Positions 6,797 through 15,157 of a stretch of 32,149 nucleotides of DNA are shown here, piece after piece. The first letter of the stretch is position 1. The number at the start of each line of letters is the position of its first letter. The stretch spans positions 1 through 32,149 of the forward strand of contig JAJEGO010000034.1 of the NCBI GenBank assembly GCA_022819805.1, read 5' to 3'. A model generated the notes under the pieces. The model made no database searches. It worked only from the letters and a program-made list of their open reading frames with translations, and had not been told where the DNA came from. A program made the position numbers and the translations under genes. The stretch comes from Candidatus Dadabacteria bacterium. GTDB lineage: Bacteria > Desulfobacterota_D > UBA1144 > Nemesobacterales > Nemesobacteraceae.

Positions 6797-8193
6797 TGAA
6801 GGGGAGGAAAAAAGCGAAGATGAAATACCTGCCCCAAGTGGCGATCAGCTGGGAGACGGCTGCCGTTTTTTCGCTTCTCTGCTTCTCTCTCGGCGCGGCC
6901 CTCTGCGCCCTCGCGCTCAGGGGGAGAAGAGAAAACCGGGCCGGAGCCGCGGTAGTGGAGTTCACGACGGCTTCGGGAAGAATATCCGCGGAGAGGGAGG
7001 GCGCCTCAACGCCCGGAACCATAGGAGCCCTGGCGGAGAGCCTCTGGCTAAGAGGCGATCCCGAGGTCCCGGTGCTTTCAGATTCTGAGCCCGGGGCGGT
7101 CCCCGCATTTAAAAATCCCCAGACCCGGACTTTCTGGGAAGAGGAGATAGAGCCTCACCGCCACCTCCTTGAGCGTCGCCGGGAACTTCCGGTGATAGAG
7201 AAGGTTCTCCTCGTTCTGGATGAGCACGGAATCTGCTCAAGCGTCGTCTCGGGGGACGGAAAAAGCACCTTCTCTCCCACGGCCAGGCGCTTTTCGCGCG
7301 TCACCCTGCTCGATCACTCGCTTCGCGTCGCGCGGCGGATGAGGGAGGCTCACGACGCGGTCTACACTGAGAGGATTCTCTACGGAAAACATCTTATGGC
7401 CGCACTTGCCCACGATGTCGGAAAAATGGAGCACCTGCGCCCCGAAGGCAGGCGATACGTAAAGGATGACCACGCGGCGGCATCGGCAAGAGCGCTTAAC
7501 GCGTGGATAATGGAGTGCGGGGGAGAAAAAGCCGCCCTCGAGCTTCGCTCCGTCGTGGACGCCGTGAGAAACCACCACAGAAGCGTGAACGAGCCGGACT
7601 CCCTCCTCGAAAATCTCAAGAGGGCGGACACGGCGGCGCGGGAGGAGGAATTCTCAGGCAACCGCAAAAACCCGCGTGCGACGACCGCACCCCGCGACGA
7701 GACAAGCGCCGAGCCGCCCGAGTGGCTGCTTCGCGACATCCCCCGGATACTGAACGGCCATGTGGGGCCCGCGATAAACACGGCTTCGCTCGAGCAGGCA
7801 CCCTTCGCCCGGGCGATCTCCTCCACAAACGGGATTGTCTACGTCGACCCTCATCACCTTCTCGACGGCGTGCGGGAGCACATGGAGCGGGAGGAGATAG
7901 CCGACATGAGATTTTTCGACCCCTCCCGTCCCAAGGAACTTCAGGCAAAGCTCCTGGTCACAAACTCCCTTAAGTCCCGCAACTGGGTGGGCGAAGGGGC
8001 AAAGGACGGGTACTACGCCGCCTTCTGGAACTACGAGTACAAGGGAAAGAAGGTGAAAAAAGGCGGCTTCTGGATACCCGTTTTCGCAGAAGCGTTCGAT
8101 GTCCCGCTCTCAGAACTTGAAAAAAGAAAGAACTCCGAGCTTCGCCAGATTACTTCCGTCGAGCCGTGTCTTGCGCGGGGGCGGAGAAAATAA
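6796..8193 (+). CDS. HD-domain protein with N-terminal membrane helix; candidate MOBH-type relaxase (TraI-like)
   Basis: The 465-aa protein is translated from ATG at 6796, which overlaps the traD stop (a second ATG at 6820 has a GGGGAGG upstream). Residues about 17-40 form one membrane segment. Numbered from 6796, an HD-type metal site is visible: H174 in LLDHSLRVA, H206-D207 in ALAHDVGK, H260-H261 in VRNHHR and D278 in KRADTA. MOBH relaxases (TraI_2 family) have such an N-terminal HD-like core, and in SXT-type elements traI adjoins traD. This position and the H-S-L-x-V-A motif support a relaxase role. A C-terminal part with KGKKVKKGGFWIPV may bind DNA. The membrane helix is unusual for a relaxase, so a signalling phosphohydrolase remains possible. 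Confidence 0.55.
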   Translation: MKGRKKAKMKYLPQVAISWETAAVFSLLCFSLGAALCALALRGRRENRAGAAVVEFTTASGRISAEREGASTPGTIGALAESLWLRGDPEVPVLSDSEPGAVPAFKNPQTRTFWEEEIEPHRHLLERRRELPVIEKVLLVLDEHGICSSVVSGDGKSTFSPTARRFSRVTLLDHSLRVARRMREAHDAVYTERILYGKHLMAALAHDVGKMEHLRPEGRRYVKDDHAAASARALNAWIMECGGEKAALELRSVVDAVRNHHRSVNEPDSLLENLKRADTAAREEEFSGNRKNPRATTAPRDETSAEPPEWLLRDIPRILNGHVGPAINTASLEQAPFARAISSTNGIVYVDPHHLLDGVREHMEREEIADMRFFDPSRPKELQAKLLVTNSLKSRNWVGEGAKDGYYAAFWNYEYKGKKVKKGGFWIPVFAEAFDVPLSELEKRKNSELRQITSVEPCLARGRRK

Positions 8194-8258
8194 ACTAAAC
8201 TCAACCGGGCGGCATCTGTCCGTCCGAGAAAAAAAACAAACTAACGGAGGTAAACCAA

Positions 8259-8672
8259 ATGAAAAACAACAAAAGAGGGAGCGTTACGCTCACTATTGAC
8301 CAGATACCCTACGAACAGCTCGAACGGGAAGCCCGCAAGAGAGCGCTTGCGCCGGGAGACTACCTCGAGATGCTGATAGAGATGGACCACATCTCCAACA
8401 CGGGAAGCGACCCGGGGGAGGTGGTGTCCGTGTCCATCTCGGAGAGGCACTACTCCCTTCTCTGCCGGGAAGAGGAAGAGAGCGATCGCGGGGCGGAGAA
8501 GAACGCCGAGATGATAATAGGACTCTCGGCGGAAGCTCTTCCTGAAAAACCGCTTTCAAGGGAAACATTCGACGCCGTGGTGGAAGCGTGGGGCGGGGTC
8601 GATTTTCCGGGCGAAAAGAAACTCAGGGACGCGCAGCAGCGCGGAAACTCTCTTCATAAGCAGTCGTCCTAG
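8259..8672 (+). CDS. Tandem ribbon-helix-helix protein, TraY-like relaxosome or regulator candidate
   Basis: The 137-aa protein starts at ATG 8259 with GGAGGT 7 nt upstream. Residues 8-41 (VTLTIDQIPYEQLEREAR, then helix PGDYLEMLIEM) and 56-89 (VSVSISERHYSLLCREEE, then AEKNAEMIIGL) each have the strand-helix-helix pattern of a ribbon-helix-helix unit. They align with one another with a single gap. Two such units in one chain is the layout of F-plasmid TraY, which binds oriT and regulates tra transcription. It sits between the candidate relaxase and the pilin gene, and stops with TAG. The fold and role are inferred from pattern only. oriT may lie in the flanking gaps (8194-8258, 8673-8828). Confidence 0.5.
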   Translation: MKNNKRGSVTLTIDQIPYEQLEREARKRALAPGDYLEMLIEMDHISNTGSDPGEVVSVSISERHYSLLCREEEESDRGAEKNAEMIIGLSAEALPEKPLSRETFDAVVEAWGGVDFPGEKKLRDAQQRGNSLHKQSS

Positions 8673-8828
8673 GGACGGAAGAGACGGGGGAGCATCCGTT
8701 TCCCCGAAGGGGCTTAGAGACAGAATCGACATGACAAGATAAAACAGACGGACATATGCCGCATCCGCAATCGGGAAGGCAGCAAGATCTCACGACACTC
8801 GAAAACCACTTAAAAGGAGGAATCTAAG

Positions 8829-9143
8829 ATGAAAACTTCAGGGAATTTTCCCCGCACTGTCGCAGCGGCGGTGCTTCTGGCCGTTTTGGCGCTGGCGCTT
8901 TTTTTCCCGGACACCGCGTTCGGAGGGACCACCGGCACCGAGTTCCAGAGCATATACACCAAGGTGAAGGGATGGTCGACGGGCTACCTGGGGAGGCTGC
9001 TCGCGCTCTGCACGTTCATAATAGGACTCGGGGCCTCCATAATGCGCCAGACGCTTTTCCCCGCGCTCACGGGAATAGGCGTTGCGCTCGTGGTCTCGCT
9101 CGGCCCGTCGCTCATAGAGGGAATAGCCACGGGAACGTTCTAG
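8829..9143 (+). CDS. traA: TraA-like conjugative pilin precursor
   Basis: The 104-aa product has an N-terminal leader (hydrophobic run AAAVLLAVLALALFF, probable cleavage after DTAFG near residue 32). The mature part of about 72 aa contains two hydrophobic segments (LGRLLALCTFIIGLGASIM and FPALTGIGVALVVSLG) joined by a short loop, as in TraA/VirB2 pilins. Its position immediately before traL is the classical one. AAGGAGG precedes the ATG. Stop TAG is followed directly by the traL ATG. The mature pilin would polymerise into the conjugative pilus. No traQ or traX is seen nearby. Confidence 0.75.
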   Translation: MKTSGNFPRTVAAAVLLAVLALALFFPDTAFGGTTGTEFQSIYTKVKGWSTGYLGRLLALCTFIIGLGASIMRQTLFPALTGIGVALVVSLGPSLIEGIATGTF

Positions 9144-9410
9144 ATGAGAACGAGAATCCCCAGATACATAGACGACCCTCCGCAGATATTCTGGTGGGAG
9201 ATCGACGAGGTGGCGGTTTTCAGCGGCGCGTTCGTGGTAGGGGCCCTGGGAGGCCAGACGCTCGGCGGACTGCTCGGGGGCTTCGCCCTGTCCTGGCTGC
9301 TTGAGCGCCTGAAGGCGGGGCGGGGAAGCGCGTTTCTCCTGCATCTTGCCTACTGGTACGGGCTCTCCGGCACTAGGCCCGAGAGCCGCAGAGAGAGGTT
9401 CTTTGAGTGA
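9144..9410 (+). CDS. traL: TraL, inner-membrane component of the type IV channel
   Basis: The 88-aa protein has the family start IPRYIDDPPQIFWWEIDE followed by two hydrophobic stretches (VAVFSGAFVVGALGG and GLLGGFALSWLL), matching TraL of F-type systems. Length is normal (about 90 aa). It begins at the base after the traA TAG, so translation is probably coupled. It overlaps traE by one base. TraL is a small inner-membrane protein required for pilus assembly. Confidence 0.9.
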   Translation: MRTRIPRYIDDPPQIFWWEIDEVAVFSGAFVVGALGGQTLGGLLGGFALSWLLERLKAGRGSAFLLHLAYWYGLSGTRPESRRERFFE

Positions 9411-9997
9411 TGCTCATACGCACATTCCGCGAGAGATGGCTTAACCTCGCCCGGGAAAACGGCCTGCTCCGCTTCGCCGTGGGAGTGCTCTGCGTCACGG
9501 TCGCCCTCCAGGGCTGCCACATGAAAAAACTGTCCGAGCGCACGACCGTTCACGTTCACGTGCCCGAGTACATGCGAAAGGATTTCTCGGTCGGCGCCGC
9601 GGGGACGGCGTCCCTGTCCTACACCGAGCAGTGGGCTCTCAGCCTTCTCCCCTTCATAGCGTCCTTTACCGCCGAGACCGTCGATTTCAACGTAAGGCAG
9701 TTCCTCCTGTACGTTCACCCGGAAAGCTACAATCCCATTTCCGGATTCCTGCTTGAGAAATCAAAGGAGATAAAGACAAGCGGGGTCGCCCAGGCCTTTT
9801 TCCCGAAAACCGTGGCCGTGGAGGAAGAAGGGGATCTGGTGACGGTAAGCGGGAGGCGCACCAGAATAGTGGGAAACGTGGTGACCGACCAGAGGGAGGT
9901 CAGTTACAGGATCCGCTTCGAGCTGGGGGCTCTCAACCGCCCACTCGTAACCGAACTCACCGAGGACGAAGGAGGAGGAAGCCCCGATGAACCCTGA
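9410..9997 (+). CDS. traE: TraE, VirB5/VirB8-position pilus assembly protein
   Basis: ATG at 9410 overlaps the traL TGA (TGATG). The preceding GTG at 9407 is a possible alternative. The 195-aa product has one N-terminal membrane helix (LLRFAVGVLCVTVALQG) and a periplasmic domain with the family pattern: YTEQWALSLLPFIASFT, FNVRQFLLYVHPESY, AQAFFP and GRRTRIVGNVV. TraE is an inner-membrane-anchored scaffold protein of F-type channels, comparable in role to VirB8. It overlaps traK by 11 nt. Confidence 0.9.
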   Translation: MLIRTFRERWLNLARENGLLRFAVGVLCVTVALQGCHMKKLSERTTVHVHVPEYMRKDFSVGAAGTASLSYTEQWALSLLPFIASFTAETVDFNVRQFLLYVHPESYNPISGFLLEKSKEIKTSGVAQAFFPKTVAVEEEGDLVTVSGRRTRIVGNVVTDQREVSYRIRFELGALNRPLVTELTEDEGGGSPDEP

Positions 9998-10703
9998 TTT
10001 CCCCGCGCGCGCCCTTGCCTTCGCCGCCCCGGCATTTTTTATTTTCGCCGTGGCGGCGGCCGCCCTCACCATAGACCTCGGGAAAACCCCGGAGTCCCAG
10101 CCCATATCGCTTGAGGTGTCAGACACCGACGCAAACAGGATCGAGCTTCCGGAAACCATAATAAACGCGTTCTCCTCAAGCGAGTCGATGGACGTGAAAA
10201 TAATCGGCAACTCGGCGCTCGTGAAAACCGAGGACCCGGCGGAACTCATAATCCTGACGGAGAAAAGAAGGCTCTCGCTGCTGCTCGTCCCGGAAGAGAT
10301 CCCTTCGCGCACCGTAATAATGAGAGACGGGGACGCGCCGTCCGATCATCCGGGCGAAAAGGCCGGGGGAAACGACGCCATGGAGCCCCTCCCCTACGAG
10401 AGAGCCATAACGGACCTCGTGATCTCCCTTGCCTCGGGCCCAGCCGCGGCCGGGGGAATCCCGGAAAAAGAGGTCAAGCTTGCGGATTCGCTTTTCCTCG
10501 CGCGCCTCGGGGAGGCGGCCTCTCCCCCTCTCTTCGCTTCGCTCTACCTGGTAAGAAACGGCGGCGCCCGAAGCGCCGCCCTCGGAGAAAGCATGTTCTC
10601 CGCCGACCCCCGGACGGTGGCGGTGGGGATGGAGCGGGACGAACTTCCGCCGGGGGAATCCACGAGGGTTTTCGTAGTCACGAAGAAGGAGCCCGGGCGA
10701 TGA
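9987..10703 (+). CDS. traK: TraK, secretin-like outer-membrane-complex protein
   Basis: The 238-aa product has a hydrophobic N-terminal export signal (ALAFAAPAFFIFAVAAAALT) and the TraK-like beta-rich body, with DTDANRIELPETIINAFSSS in the first half and PRTVAVGMERDELPPGEST near the end. GGAGGAGG stands before the ATG at 9987, inside the end of traE. TraK is the VirB9-like partner that joins TraB and the TraV lipoprotein in the core complex. It overlaps traB by 4 nt (ATGA). Confidence 0.85.
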   Translation: MNPDFPARALAFAAPAFFIFAVAAAALTIDLGKTPESQPISLEVSDTDANRIELPETIINAFSSSESMDVKIIGNSALVKTEDPAELIILTEKRRLSLLLVPEEIPSRTVIMRDGDAPSDHPGEKAGGNDAMEPLPYERAITDLVISLASGPAAAGGIPEKEVKLADSLFLARLGEAASPPLFASLYLVRNGGARSAALGESMFSADPRTVAVGMERDELPPGESTRVFVVTKKEPGR

Positions 10704-11854
10704 TCGGAAAGATCCGGAAAATCTACGCCGAAAGAAAACGGCAGACCCTCGCCGTCGCAGTCATACTGTCGGGGTTCGCCGCCGCGGCTTTGATTCTCCT
10801 CCTCCTCGGCGGAGAGGAGAAGGGAATCCTCGGGGAGAAAAAACCCCGGGGGAGCATAAAGATCCTGCGGGGAGTCGACCTCGCCCGGGAGAAATGGCGC
10901 ATAGAAGGGGAAAAGCGCCTCGGGATGATAGAGACCGAGCAGAGGGAAATAAGAAAGGAGCTCGAAGCAATCTCCGCCGCGCTCGGGGCCATTGAAGAGA
11001 AGCCTCCCGAACCGTATCCATACCCGCATACGCCGCCCCGGGACGAAGCCTCCCCCGGAGCGGAGTTTCCCCCCTTCCCGCCCCGGCCGGGCGAAGCGAC
11101 GCCGACCGAGCCCCCGAGGACCCAAAGCCCGATACGGGTTTTCTCCCCCCTCGAGGGGCCCCCGGCCGAGCAGCCCGCGGGAGAGCCTGCGCTTCTTAAC
11201 TGGATTCCGTCCGGAAGCTTCGTCCCCGGAGTGCTCATAAGCGGCCTTGACGCCCCCACGGGGACCGCCTCCTCGCGAAACCCCCACCCCGTGCTTATAC
11301 ACCTTACCGAAACGTCCCGGCTGCCGAGCCTCCGGCGGATGGACATAGCCCGCTGCCACGTGACGGGAGCAGGCTACGGGCAGCTCTCGAGCGAAAGGGC
11401 CCACGTGAGGCTTGAGAGAATAGCCTGCGTTCTGCGCTCGGGAGACGTTATAGACACCGCGATAAAAGGATACGTGGCCGGGGAGGACGGGAAAACGGGG
11501 ATCCGGGGAAGGCTCGTTTCAAAACAGGGAAAGATACTCTCGCGCTGCATCCTGGCCGGCTTTGACTCGGGCTTCTGCTAGGCAGTTGAAAGTTCGAACT
11601 CGACCTCCGGAGTGGTGGCGGGCGCAACGTTTAGCGTGAGCCACAAGAGCTAGCGGGATCTTGTGAAAACGGGCATAGGGGGAGGAACCGGAGAAGCCGG
11701 GAGGCTTCTCGCGGAATACTACCTGAAGCTCGCCGAAGAGGTGTTTCCGGTGATAGAGGTAGACGCGGGGCGAAGAGTCGACGTGATCATAACCGAAGGA
11801 ACGGAGCTTGCCCCGAGAAAAACCACCTACGCCACAAGAGAGGGGAAGGGATGA
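10700..11854 (+). pseudogene. traB: TraB, VirB10-like core protein, interrupted by two in-frame TAG codons
   Basis: One reading frame runs from ATG 10700 to TGA 11852-11854 (384 codons) but contains TAG at 11579-11581 and again at 11651-11653. Before the first stop are an N-terminal membrane helix (LAVAVILSGFAAAALILLLL), a coiled-coil-like stretch (TEQREIRKELEAISAALGAIEE), a long Pro/Glu-rich linker and the start of the VirB10-like domain (GSFVPGVLISGLDAPTG...HPVLIHL, ERIACVL). After the second stop is the family C-terminus (YYLKLAEEVFPVIEVDAGRRVDVI). No frameshift is needed. CAG to TAG change at both sites is an easy path, since Gln would fit the first position in a G-x-Q-A-like context. GTG at 11663 could restart a C-terminal fragment, but only a weak Shine-Dalgarno sequence is seen. 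TraB normally bridges both membranes, so these stops would be disabling. Confidence 0.85.
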
Positions 11855-12378
11855 GAAAACTCTGCCTGCTCCTTCTGTTTTTCGTCCTGTTTGCGGTCTC
11901 CTGCGCGGGCGGGTCGTCGCGCTACGGCTGCCCGGCGAAATCAGGTCACTCGTGCAAAAGCGTCTCAGAGGTTTACGCCGAGGCCGCCTCGGGCGGAGGG
12001 AGCGCGACGGACCTTCTCCCGAAAGCCCCAGAGAATGAAGAGGGCACGCGTGCCTGGGGGATCACGGGGAAAAGGCCCCCGAAGGGAAGAGTCCTCCGAA
12101 GGGGGAAGGATATGAGGAAACAGCCAGGCGGCGAGAATATCTCCGGGAGGCGGGCGGAGGCCAGAGCAAGCATGCCCGTTTACCTCCCCCCGCCCGTAAT
12201 ACGCCTGTGGATAGCCCCGTGGCAGGACGCCCGCGGCGTCTTTCACTCCGGGAAATACGTGTACATGCTTTCGGGAAAGGGCCGGTGGACAATCGGGGGA
12301 AAAACGGTTCCGCTCGGCGGGGCAGGGGGAGAGTATCCCGATGACATACCCCTTCGGGCAGCGGAGAGGGCTCCCTGA
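11851..12378 (+). CDS. traV: TraV, outer-membrane core lipoprotein
   Basis: The 175-aa product starts with a lipoprotein signal (hydrophobic LLLLFFVLFAVSC, lipid-anchored Cys 18). It has the CP...GHSCKSVSEVY motif of TraV, a Pro/Gly-rich middle, and the family C-terminus RLWIAPWQDARGVFH...YVYM...RWTIGG. ATG 11851 overlaps the end of traB (ATGA), and its own TGA overlaps the ATG of traC. TraV anchors the TraK ring to the outer membrane. Confidence 0.9.
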   Translation: MRKLCLLLLFFVLFAVSCAGGSSRYGCPAKSGHSCKSVSEVYAEAASGGGSATDLLPKAPENEEGTRAWGITGKRPPKGRVLRRGKDMRKQPGGENISGRRAEARASMPVYLPPPVIRLWIAPWQDARGVFHSGKYVYMLSGKGRWTIGGKTVPLGGAGGEYPDDIPLRAAERAP

Positions 12379-14807
12379 TGGGCGTTGCGAAGGAGCAGCT
12401 TCGGGAACTTGCGCAGAGGGACTCGCTTTCCGATTACCTTCCCTACGTGGCCTGGGAGGACGGGATGTACGTGCTGGCCGATATGTCTTTTGGTTTCGTA
12501 TGGGAAATAAACCCGCTGCTTTTTGCCGGGGAGGACGCGAAAAGAATCCTGGGCGGAATGCTGAGCGACCGGGTGCTTCCCCCGGGAACCTCCGTCAAGT
12601 TCCACGTGTTCGCCTCGGAACTCATATCCCCGCTTTTCCCCGAGAAGGCGGAGACGGTGAACAGGGTATGCCGGGAGATCGGAGCGGAGAGAAAACAGCT
12701 TTACACCCGCGACATGCGGGAGAGGGTCGGGGTTCCCGCTAGGGACTTCCGGTTTTTAGTGTCGGTGAGAATCCCGTCCCGCTTCGGGAAAGGCGAGGTA
12801 ACGGAATCCCTCTGGGACAAGCATACGGAGGACGCCCGAAAGCTCGGGGCGAGCGTGACCGGAGTTCTCAACTCGGCCCAGCTTTATCCGCGGGACTTCC
12901 TCCCCGACGAGTTCATCCTCCTTCTCCGCGAAGCGCTTAACCCCGATGCGCGCTGGTACGACGACCCCTACTATCTCGGCCGCCCGGACAGCCTCTACAA
13001 CCGGAACGAGGAAATAAGAAACCAGGTAGTGGACCGCGAGACCGCGATAGAGGTACGCGCGGGAGAGATAGCCATGGGGGACGTGAGGCTTAGAGGATAC
13101 GCGCCCGCCTCCATGCCGGAGTATTTTTCTCTTCACGAGTTCCACGAGCTGCTCGGAGACCCGCTTCGGGGACTCTCGCAGGTGCCCGCGTACTTTTTCC
13201 TGCAGGCGGGTTTCGTGATCCCGGAGAGGAAAAAGGCCTCCGAGGTGAGAACGAAGGCCGTCATGGTAAAGCAGCAGAGCTTCGGCCTTGTGACGAGGTT
13301 CATACCGAGGCTTAGGAAAAAGGCGGAGAACTTCGATTTTCTGGTTAACGCGCTTGAGGACGAGGGCCTCGTCACGGGGTCTTTGAGCCTTTTCCTAAAG
13401 ACCCGGGGCGAGGAGGCGGCGGAGAGGGTAAAGGAGATGGCGACGGGGATATGGAGGGCAAGGAACTTCGATCTTCGGGAGGAAAAATACATACTGCTTC
13501 CGCTTCTGCTCGAAAGCCTCCCGCTCGGCGCAGAACCCGCCCTCACGAAGCTTCTTCGGCGAAACTCAACCATGCAGACCTCGGCCGGGGCCTCGATACT
13601 TCCCGTCATGTCGGACTGGAAGGGGACGGGTTCGGGGCCGCTTACCTTCATATCGAGGAGGGGGCAGGTGATGAAGCTTGACCTTTTCAGCTCGGCCTCA
13701 AACTACAACTGTGCGGTGTTCGCCCAGTCGGGCTCGGGCAAGTCCTTTCTCACCTCGGACATGATCACGGGGTATCTCGCGGAGGGGGCGCGGGTGTTCG
13801 TGATAGACATCGGCCGCTCCTACGAGAAGCTCTGCGGCCTCGTGGGCGGGGAGTTCGTGGTGTTCGACGAGAAAAGCGGGATCTCTCTTAACCCCTTCTC
13901 CCGCGTGACGGACATAGACGAGGACATGGAGCTGCTTAAGCCCCTTTTCGCGCAGATGGCATCCCCTTCCGAGAAAATAGGGGATCTCGGGAAATCGCTT
14001 CTCGAGGAGGCGATAAAGGGAGCCTGGGAGCGCCGCGGCCCCGAGGCGCGGATAGACGACGTGGTGGAGGCATTATCCGGCATCTCGGATCCGCACCGAA
14101 GGTCGGAGGACCTCGCGCACATGCTCTACGCCTACTCCTCCCGCGGGCAGTACGGGCGGTTCTTCGAGGGGCCGTCCAATCTCTCGTTTGAAAAGGACCT
14201 GAATGTGCTTGAACTCGAGGAACTCAAGGCAAAGCCCGAGCTTCAGACCGTCGTGGTGCTGATGATCATTTGGCACATAGAGAGGGAGATGTATCTGGGG
14301 AGCCGGGAACGGCGCAAGCTCGCGATAATAGACGAGGCGTGGGACCTTCTCGGCGGCGGGTTCTCGGGCGAGTTCATAGCCCACGGCTACCGGAGGGCGC
14401 GGAAGTACAACGGCGCCTTCGTCTCCATCACCCAGAGCCTGCTTGACTTCTACCGGGCGGGGGACCTCGGGGAATCGGTGCTTGAGAACTCGGCCTGGAT
14501 GTTCATGCTTCGTCAGAAGGGGGAGAGCGTCGAGGAGATAAAAAAAGGAGGGAAGCTCCTGCTCGGGGATTACTTCGGGGAGCTTGTCTCAACGCTCTCG
14601 ACGCGCCCCGGGGAGTTCTCGGAGGTGTTCATATACAACAGCGAGCGCGGCATGGGTCTCGGGCGCTTGGTCGTTGACCCTTTTTCCTACTGGACCTACA
14701 CCACCAATCCAGATGACGTCTCCCTTCTTAACGGATTCATATCGGAAGGAATGGAAGTGCACGAGGCCATAGAGCGGTGCGTCGAGACCTCGCGGGGGAA
14801 GAGATGA
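12378..14807 (+). CDS. traC: TraC, VirB4-family transfer ATPase
   Basis: The 809-aa protein is intact and near F TraC in size (about 875 aa). The N-terminal half is the TraC/VirB4 domain with the early SDYLPYVAWEDGMYVLADMSFGFVWEI signature. The ATPase half has Walker A AQSGSGKS (residues 449-456), FVIDIGRSYEKLC, NPFSRV, and Walker B LAIIDEAWDLL (Asp 652, Glu 653), followed by the ARKYNGAFVSITQS motif. It is a peripheral inner-membrane ATPase that powers pilus assembly. The start overlaps the traV stop (TGATG), and the end overlaps trbI (ATGA). Confidence 0.97.
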   Translation: MGVAKEQLRELAQRDSLSDYLPYVAWEDGMYVLADMSFGFVWEINPLLFAGEDAKRILGGMLSDRVLPPGTSVKFHVFASELISPLFPEKAETVNRVCREIGAERKQLYTRDMRERVGVPARDFRFLVSVRIPSRFGKGEVTESLWDKHTEDARKLGASVTGVLNSAQLYPRDFLPDEFILLLREALNPDARWYDDPYYLGRPDSLYNRNEEIRNQVVDRETAIEVRAGEIAMGDVRLRGYAPASMPEYFSLHEFHELLGDPLRGLSQVPAYFFLQAGFVIPERKKASEVRTKAVMVKQQSFGLVTRFIPRLRKKAENFDFLVNALEDEGLVTGSLSLFLKTRGEEAAERVKEMATGIWRARNFDLREEKYILLPLLLESLPLGAEPALTKLLRRNSTMQTSAGASILPVMSDWKGTGSGPLTFISRRGQVMKLDLFSSASNYNCAVFAQSGSGKSFLTSDMITGYLAEGARVFVIDIGRSYEKLCGLVGGEFVVFDEKSGISLNPFSRVTDIDEDMELLKPLFAQMASPSEKIGDLGKSLLEEAIKGAWERRGPEARIDDVVEALSGISDPHRRSEDLAHMLYAYSSRGQYGRFFEGPSNLSFEKDLNVLELEELKAKPELQTVVVLMIIWHIEREMYLGSRERRKLAIIDEAWDLLGGGFSGEFIAHGYRRARKYNGAFVSITQSLLDFYRAGDLGESVLENSAWMFMLRQKGESVEEIKKGGKLLLGDYFGELVSTLSTRPGEFSEVFIYNSERGMGLGRLVVDPFSYWTYTTNPDDVSLLNGFISEGMEVHEAIERCVETSRGKR

Positions 14808-15157
14808 GAAAAGTCAGGGTTTCGGTTCTGGCGATGGTTCTCCTGTTCCTGCTCCCGCTTGCGGTTCTCTCATGCGCAGCGGACAAGGGGGAGAGGGAAG
14901 TGGTGTTCATAGACCTTGAGGCCGTGGTCTCAGAGGAGCGCAAAAGGATATTTTCGAGGGTGCTTCGCGGGGAGCTATCGCGCGAGGAGGCCGAGGAGCG
15001 GGTCGGGCGGTTTTTCATACGCTTCGGGGAAGTCCTCCATGATTACGAGGAGGAAGGCTACCTGGTGCTTGACGCGAAGTCGGTCCTGGGAGGCGGGCGC
15101 GACATAACCGGGGAGATACTCGAGGTGCTTTCCGCACGGGGAGAAGAAAATGAATAA
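14804..15157 (+). CDS. trbI: TrbI (F-type), pilus-related inner-membrane protein
   Basis: ATG 14804 overlaps the traC stop and follows a purine-rich GGGGGAAGAG. The 117-aa product has one N-terminal hydrophobic segment and the family pattern VVFIDLEAVVSEERKRIFSRVL...FGEVLHDYEEEGYLVLDAKSVLGGGRDITGEIL, as in F-type TrbI. The leader ends VLSCA, so lipid attachment at Cys 24 instead of a plain membrane anchor is possible and would be unusual. In F, TrbI influences pilus retraction. It overlaps the next gene by 8 nt. Confidence 0.75.
   Translation: MRKVRVSVLAMVLLFLLPLAVLSCAADKGEREVVFIDLEAVVSEERKRIFSRVLRGELSREEAEERVGRFFIRFGEVLHDYEEEGYLVLDAKSVLGGGRDITGEILEVLSARGEENE

Noticed and set aside
10544-11404. 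Minus-strand frame of 286 codons opposite traK/traB
   Set aside because: Antisense shadow caused by high GC; low-complexity Arg/Gly/Pro content.
11579-11653. Genome-wide reassignment of TAG as a sense codon
   Set aside because: TAG ends several intact genes here (205-aa gene, tandem RHH gene, traA, S26 peptidase, trbC) at the expected family lengths.
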